Shown here one piece after another: positions 27,342-30,130 of a DNA stretch of 30,130 bases (position 1 is the first letter of the stretch; each line of letters begins with the position of its first letter). The DNA comes from a virus. The stretch is taken from IMG/VR virus record IMGVR_UViG_3300031759_000112, positions 1 to 30,130 of that record. The stretch is one strand, 5' to 3'. Under the pieces are notes generated by a model that saw only the letters and a program-made list of their open reading frames with translations, did no database searches and was not told the origin of the DNA. The position numbers and the translations under genes were made by a program.

Positions 27342-28258
27342 AGGCTAGCCCAGTTTACACCCAGCAATTCAGAGATTTTAGGCTCGAGCGCCGTGCCCTC
27401 GTCGTAATCGTTCCAGGTAATTATGGCAATTATGGGTGCGGCCGCTGGTGTAACCGCCAACTGCTGCAGGAGGAATTGCCCTCCAAAGCTCCCTAGGACG
27501 CGATTGGGGGCTGGGGGTAGCCAAACGCTCATAGACCAGTCCCGAACGCCTCCTGACGCATCAAAAGCGGCCTGCGTGGGAACTCCTTGAGGCAATGGCA
27601 AGCCCGAATCGTTAAACGACATGCAAACGCCAGGAACTTTCATCCCAGCGTTCTTATTCTGCACCTGCAAATTTGCAGTGGCCCAAGCGTTTTTGGCTAC
27701 CGAGTCGGTAATCGTCGCCGGAGGGTAGGCAATCCACGAAAACTCGGTGTTCTGCGCGAGAAACTCAACTCCCGGGATGGCCGTGGTCAGGGCGTTCAGG
27801 TTGGTCAACGTCGTAGGGTTAAGGGTGTTGAAATCGAGCACGTACTTTTCAGGGACGTAGCTCGTCGCCTTGAGCATGGTCTGAGTGGTTGAGTATTGCA
27901 AAGCTGCAATCAGGTTACTGATCGACGGTGCTGTCGCCTGCCCTTGAGAATTGAGCTTGGCACACCACGGGTCCAGTAACAGAGCGAACTGGAGGCCCAT
28001 CGCAGTACAGAGCGCCGAAACGGCCATGGCGTTCTGGTTGCAGGCTGTAGCCCACGGCCCCTGCCAAGTCGATATGACCACATCGAATCCACACGCCTGA
28101 ATCAGTTCCAGTTGTTTGGCAATGACCTTGGGATCGTTTGGGTTGGCGTAGGGTAAATCTCGATGTACTTGTCCGTTCGCATTGTACGAAATGTAGTGGG
28201 CTGCGAGCCGACCGGTCCAGCCGGGGATGGCGTTCTGTACGGCGTGTTTAATGTTCAT
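27338..28258 (-). CDS. GH71/GH99-like glycoside hydrolase, 306 aa
   Basis: A TIM-barrel hydrolase is suggested by GFDVVISTWQGPW (55-67), FALLLDPWCAK (residues about 90-100) and the ending strand IITWNDYDEGTALEP (about 278-292), which carries the acidic catalytic region of GH71/GH99-type enzymes. Substrate would be a host glycan or capsule, or the phage may use it as a tail-associated depolymerase. No signal peptide is visible. ATG 28258 overlaps the upstream gene by 11 nt. It carries palindrome copy 5. Confidence 0.68.
   Translation of the reverse strand: MNIKHAVQNAIPGWTGRLAAHYISYNANGQVHRDLPYANPNDPKVIAKQLELIQACGFDVVISTWQGPWATACNQNAMAVSALCTAMGLQFALLLDPWCAKLNSQGQATAPSISNLIAALQYSTTQTMLKATSYVPEKYVLDFNTLNPTTLTNLNALTTAIPGVEFLAQNTEFSWIAYPPATITDSVAKNAWATANLQVQNKNAGMKVPGVCMSFNDSGLPLPQGVPTQAAFDASGGVRDWSMSVWLPPAPNRVLGSFGGQFLLQQLAVTPAAAPIIAIITWNDYDEGTALEPKISELLGVNWASL
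27666..27677. repeat. Palindrome TGCAAATTTGCA, copy 5
   Basis: Inside the hydrolase gene, read as GCA AAT TTG CAG (Ala-Asn-Leu-Gln); copy 1 is read in another frame. On the plus strand the left flank is ACC, and AGG does not appear at either end, unlike the other copies. Confidence 0.7.
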
Positions 28259-28655
28259 GGACTTCCCTCTGCTTCGCTTCTTCCGTCACCATGTCCATCA
28301 GCGGAATCATGAGACTGGCTTTTTTGCGCTGGTCTTCGGATATGTCCTCGTGCGTATCCGAGGAGCGCTCCACCAGCAGAGCCTTTAGACGCTCACGCTC
28401 CTCCGGGGAGATCGTCAGAGCCTCCAACTTCTCCAGTAGGTCATCCATCTCGTGATAGCGCGGATTCGGATGGTGCAGGTCCTTTGAAATCTGGAGCTGC
28501 ACGCTAGCCCAAAAGGGAGATATTTGCGTTTCCAGTTTCGCGGTGCTGACCGTCAGAGCGTCGATCCGACCGTTCAGCCTGACGATGAACGCCAGTATCG
28601 CGGCGAGAATTACTGAGAACGCAGCGATCGTTAACCCTTGGGCCAGTTCGCTCAT
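28248..28655 (-). CDS. Single-pass membrane protein with coiled tail, 135 aa
   Basis: Residues 6-26 (QGLTIAAFSVILAAILAFIVR) form a membrane segment near the N-terminus; the rest is helical and highly charged (DDLLEKLEALTISPEERERLK, then EDQRKKASLM). This is the type of small phage protein found with holins and endolysins, sometimes spanin- or holin-related. No ribosome binding site is seen before ATG 28655. Overlaps the hydrolase start by 11 nt. Confidence 0.62.
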   Translation of the reverse strand: MSELAQGLTIAAFSVILAAILAFIVRLNGRIDALTVSTAKLETQISPFWASVQLQISKDLHHPNPRYHEMDDLLEKLEALTISPEERERLKALLVERSSDTHEDISEDQRKKASLMIPLMDMVTEEAKQREVHEH

Positions 28656-28681
28656 AGTTTGCTAGAGTACCGTATAGAACC

Positions 28682-28852
28682 CTACTTGATAGCAGGTCCA
28701 AAGACGCTCCAGCCTAGGATGCCCACCAACACCCACAGGGCAATATAGCCTCCTGCGCGGCGGACCCAAGCTCCTGTTGGCTCGTAATAGCCCCAAAACC
28801 CAACCAGCAACGAAATGATGTAGATAACCCAGAACAAGATTGACATTGGCAT
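28682..28852 (-). CDS. Two-helix holin-like membrane peptide, 56 aa
   Basis: AGGGAGG lies 4 nt before ATG 28852. Two hydrophobic helices are separated by a short loop: ILFWVIYIISLLVGFWGY (residues 5-22) and ALWVLVGILGWSVF (38-51), with basic residues (VRR) in between, so both ends may face the same side. This is the shape of class II holins, which pore the inner membrane for lysis. The gene is too short for a 60-residue cut-off. It lies directly upstream of the coiled membrane protein. Confidence 0.68.
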   Translation of the reverse strand: MPMSILFWVIYIISLLVGFWGYYEPTGAWVRRAGGYIALWVLVGILGWSVFGPAIK

Positions 28853-28863
28853 ACAGCCTCCCT

Positions 28864-29082
28864 TTACTTCCCGATTCTGCGAATAAATCGGCCCATCGAC
28901 GTTGCTACGCTGTCACCGAGAAACGTCTTTTTATCCCTAACGTCATACCACCTGCGTTCTGAAAACTTCCAATACTTGTCGCCCAAGTGAACCCTCCCGT
29001 CTCCATCGCTCGCCTTTAGCAGTTTCCACCCGTGCAATACATCGTCCGGGCTCGGCCATGGGGACTTGGGACGGTCAACCAT
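28864..29082 (-). CDS. Hypothetical protein, 72 aa
   Basis: ATG 29082 overlaps the stop of the upstream gene (TAATG). The fold is beta/alpha with several Trp residues (PWPSPDDVLHGWKLLKASDGD, DKYWKFSERRWYD) and a basic C-terminus (MGRFIRRIGK). Not recognised. Possibly a minor structural or accessory late protein. Confidence 0.55.
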   Translation of the reverse strand: MVDRPKSPWPSPDDVLHGWKLLKASDGDGRVHLGDKYWKFSERRWYDVRDKKTFLGDSVATSMGRFIRRIGK

Positions 29083-29273
29083 TACGAAGGCAAATCTGGC
29101 CACTGCGGATTACCCTTGTGCGTGTCCGGGGCAATCTGTGTCGGATTGTCCGACAGGGTAACGTTGTTGTACGCAGTCACGATCGACACCGTACCGTCGT
29201 TGGCGATGTTGAATGTTACCGGGATGAATCCCTGATACCCGTTCGTGATTGCATTCCCTTCATGATCCACCAT
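29082..29273 (-). CDS. Hypothetical beta-rich protein, 63 aa
   Basis: AAGGGGG lies 4 nt before ATG 29273. The sequence is strand-like (GYQGFIPVTFNIANDGTVSIV) and Asn/Thr-rich, ending in a Pro-rich tail (KGNPQWPDLPS). It resembles phage decorator or tail accessory domains in general style only. No family recognised. Confidence 0.55.
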   Translation of the reverse strand: MVDHEGNAITNGYQGFIPVTFNIANDGTVSIVTAYNNVTLSDNPTQIAPDTHKGNPQWPDLPS

Positions 29274-29283
29274 AAAACCCCCT

Positions 29284-29619
29284 TTACCGCTGAATTAGCT
29301 TCCCGTTTGCATCTCTTTCTCCTGCTACCCCAATGAGTTCAAGGCAGTCCGGCCACGCCTTGTAGCGAATCCAGCGCAATGTTTGCCCCTCATCCCACTC
29401 TGGCTTGAATCCCTTGTCTTGGCAGAACGTCAGCAACATGCGCCTGCTAGAGTCCCCATCTGGATCGGCGTAAAAGTGGTACTGGTCCATGTTCTGTTCG
29501 ATGTGAGGTAGATACAGAGGCCCGGTCGTCGTGACCTGATTTAGCACCGCCGCGTGTTCTGCCGGGATCACCAGCGAGGCTAGGACCATGACCAACATGC
29601 AAGGAAACACGAAGACCAA
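29284..29619 (-). CDS. Membrane-anchored hypothetical protein, 111 aa
   Basis: The frame has a membrane segment (FVFPCMLVMVLASLVIP) and then a soluble part (YFHADP-like YHFYADPDGDSSRRM, FCQDKGFKPEWDEGQTLRWI) and a tail ELIGVAGERDANGK. The frame remains open upstream to 29904, overlapping the coiled-coil gene. The start is therefore uncertain: TTG 29619 is given as the latest likely start, and ATG 29598 or 29589 are other choices. No family recognised. Confidence 0.5.
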   Translation of the reverse strand: MVFVFPCMLVMVLASLVIPAEHAAVLNQVTTTGPLYLPHIEQNMDQYHFYADPDGDSSRRMLLTFCQDKGFKPEWDEGQTLRWIRYKAWPDCLELIGVAGERDANGKLIQR

Positions 29620-29647
29620 ATTCTCTATGACCGTGCGGCCACGCCAT

Positions 29648-29899
29648 TTATTTTTCCAACCTAATATCAATTCCCATCTTGCTCTTGACCGGCTCCTCAA
29701 GTCTGTAGAAAATTGACCGAAATTCATTAAGTTCTCGCTCCACCCGCTGACGCCAATCTCTCTCAATTCGCTCCTTTTCCGCGCGAGCAGCCTCAGACTT
29801 TCTGATACGTCGATTAACGTCAGAGCGAATGACAGAAGCAACAAGCTGAAGACTAGCAGTTGCGACCAGAAGTATGTATGCACCGGAATCCACAGCCAC
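29648..29899 (-). CDS. Membrane coiled-coil protein, 83 aa
   Basis: GAGG lies 8 nt before GTG 29899. A hydrophobic helix (AYILLVATASLQLVASVI, about residues 7-24) leads to a strongly charged helix (EAARAEKERIERDWRQRVE), a layout typical of small phage holin-associated or tail membrane proteins. An earlier TTG at 29941 would add 14 residues. The same DNA also carries the open -frame of the next gene with its own hydrophobic start (MMWLWIPV), so the region may be doubly coding. Confidence 0.58.
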   Translation of the reverse strand: MAVDSGAYILLVATASLQLVASVIRSDVNRRIRKSEAARAEKERIERDWRQRVERELNEFRSIFYRLEEPVKSKMGIDIRLEK

Positions 29900-29965
29900 A
29901 TCATTTACCTCACACTTGCTAAGATATTGGGCGCATTCCAACCCCGTTCCGGAAATAGTAAATGG

Positions 29966-30130
29966 TCACTTTGGGGCCACCGGAGTAGCTATTCGTTCCT
30001 CTGCCGCCTCAGTAATCGGAGGATTCGGAGGCGTCGTGGTTTTGACCGTCTGCCCAGTCAGGCTACTGAGTGTGGTCGGAGCATAGATCGCCAACAATCT
30101 GGGAATTGCCCCGCCGATGCCCTGCGCGAA
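29966..30130 (-). CDS. Unidentified protein, C-terminal fragment cut by window edge
   Basis: The last 54 codons of a minus-strand gene: the frame is open from the window edge to TGA at 29968-29966. The visible part has an alpha/hydrophobic start (GIGGAIPRLLAIYAP) and a Thr/Pro-rich tail (TTTPPNPPITEAAEE), typical of a phage structural protein end. It cannot be named. The 29900-29965 gap holds only a 16-codon frame starting in GTGA overlap. Confidence 0.55.
   Translation of the reverse strand, partial: FAQGIGGAIPRLLAIYAPTTLSSLTGQTVKTTTPPNPPITEAAEERIATPVAPK

Noticed and set aside
29447-29647. 66-codon minus frame starting at TAAATG after the coiled-coil gene
   Set aside because: His/Gly/Pro/Arg-rich shadow of the membrane protein frame, which has a clear hydrophobic segment.
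1-30130. tRNA or rRNA genes
   Set aside because: No cloverleaf with a T-loop GGTTCGAATCC-type sequence was found by eye on either strand; a tRNA search program would settle it.

Overview
The window looks like part of a tailed double-stranded DNA bacteriophage or prophage. A large terminase, a portal protein, a minimal tyrosine recombinase, a YqaJ/RecT recombination pair, RusA, an SF2 helicase, a CHC2 zinc-finger protein and a late/lysis-type cluster lie within 30 kb of tightly packed, mostly ATGA-coupled genes. The host cannot be fixed from the sequence; it is a bacterium that uses AGGAGG-type ribosome binding sites and TTGACA/TATAAT-like promoters. An acidobacterial or other soil/freshwater host is only a guess. 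Both ends cut through genes (1-118 and 29966-30130, both minus strand). Capsid and tail genes are not seen and presumably lie outside.

Layout: (A) 1-10.3 kb, minus strand, is a packaging/head operon starting at a promoter near 10.3 kb. It runs through a cluster of small zinc-ribbon proteins, a glycosyltransferase-sulfotransferase fusion coupled to a methyltransferase, the terminase, several small proteins (one HExxH, one with a Tat-like leader), the portal and a small HTH protein. (B) 10.5-11.8 kb, minus strand, holds a ribbon-helix-helix regulator and a catalytic-domain-only tyrosine recombinase. (C) 11.8-14.04 kb, plus strand, holds short coupled accessory genes. (D) 18.1-14.08 kb, minus strand, is a replication block: replication-initiator-like protein, SF2 helicase, CHC2 zinc-finger protein, HTH-like protein, HNH nuclease and RusA, ending at a hairpin terminator. 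(E) 18.2-26.06 kb, plus strand, holds zinc-ribbon and DUF-type early genes, YqaJ exonuclease, RecT annealase, a HAD phosphatase and coupled small genes. (F) 29.9-26.05 kb, minus strand, is a late/lysis-like block: coiled-coil membrane proteins, a two-helix holin-like peptide, a GH71/GH99-like hydrolase, a DUF5675-like protein and a secreted beta-rich protein behind a terminator.

The most unusual features are these. (1) Two genes in block E carry long, in-frame, DNA-homogenised tandem arrays: 34 x 12 bp in a DUF6745-like protein and 54 x 6 bp in a DUF7666-like protein. A third gene, in block D, carries a (GCTTCT)6 tract. (2) The palindrome GCAAATTTGC occurs five times, four of them as TGCAAATTTGCA, in intergenic DNA and in different reading frames, as expected of a protein-binding site. 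(3) Four promoters that head transcription units place the -10 box only 5-8 nt before a start codon with no ribosome binding site, which predicts leaderless mRNAs. (4) A glycosyltransferase-sulfotransferase fusion is coupled to a methyltransferase.

Function calls rest on motif recognition by eye. Family names given from memory (DUF numbers) should be confirmed by profile search.
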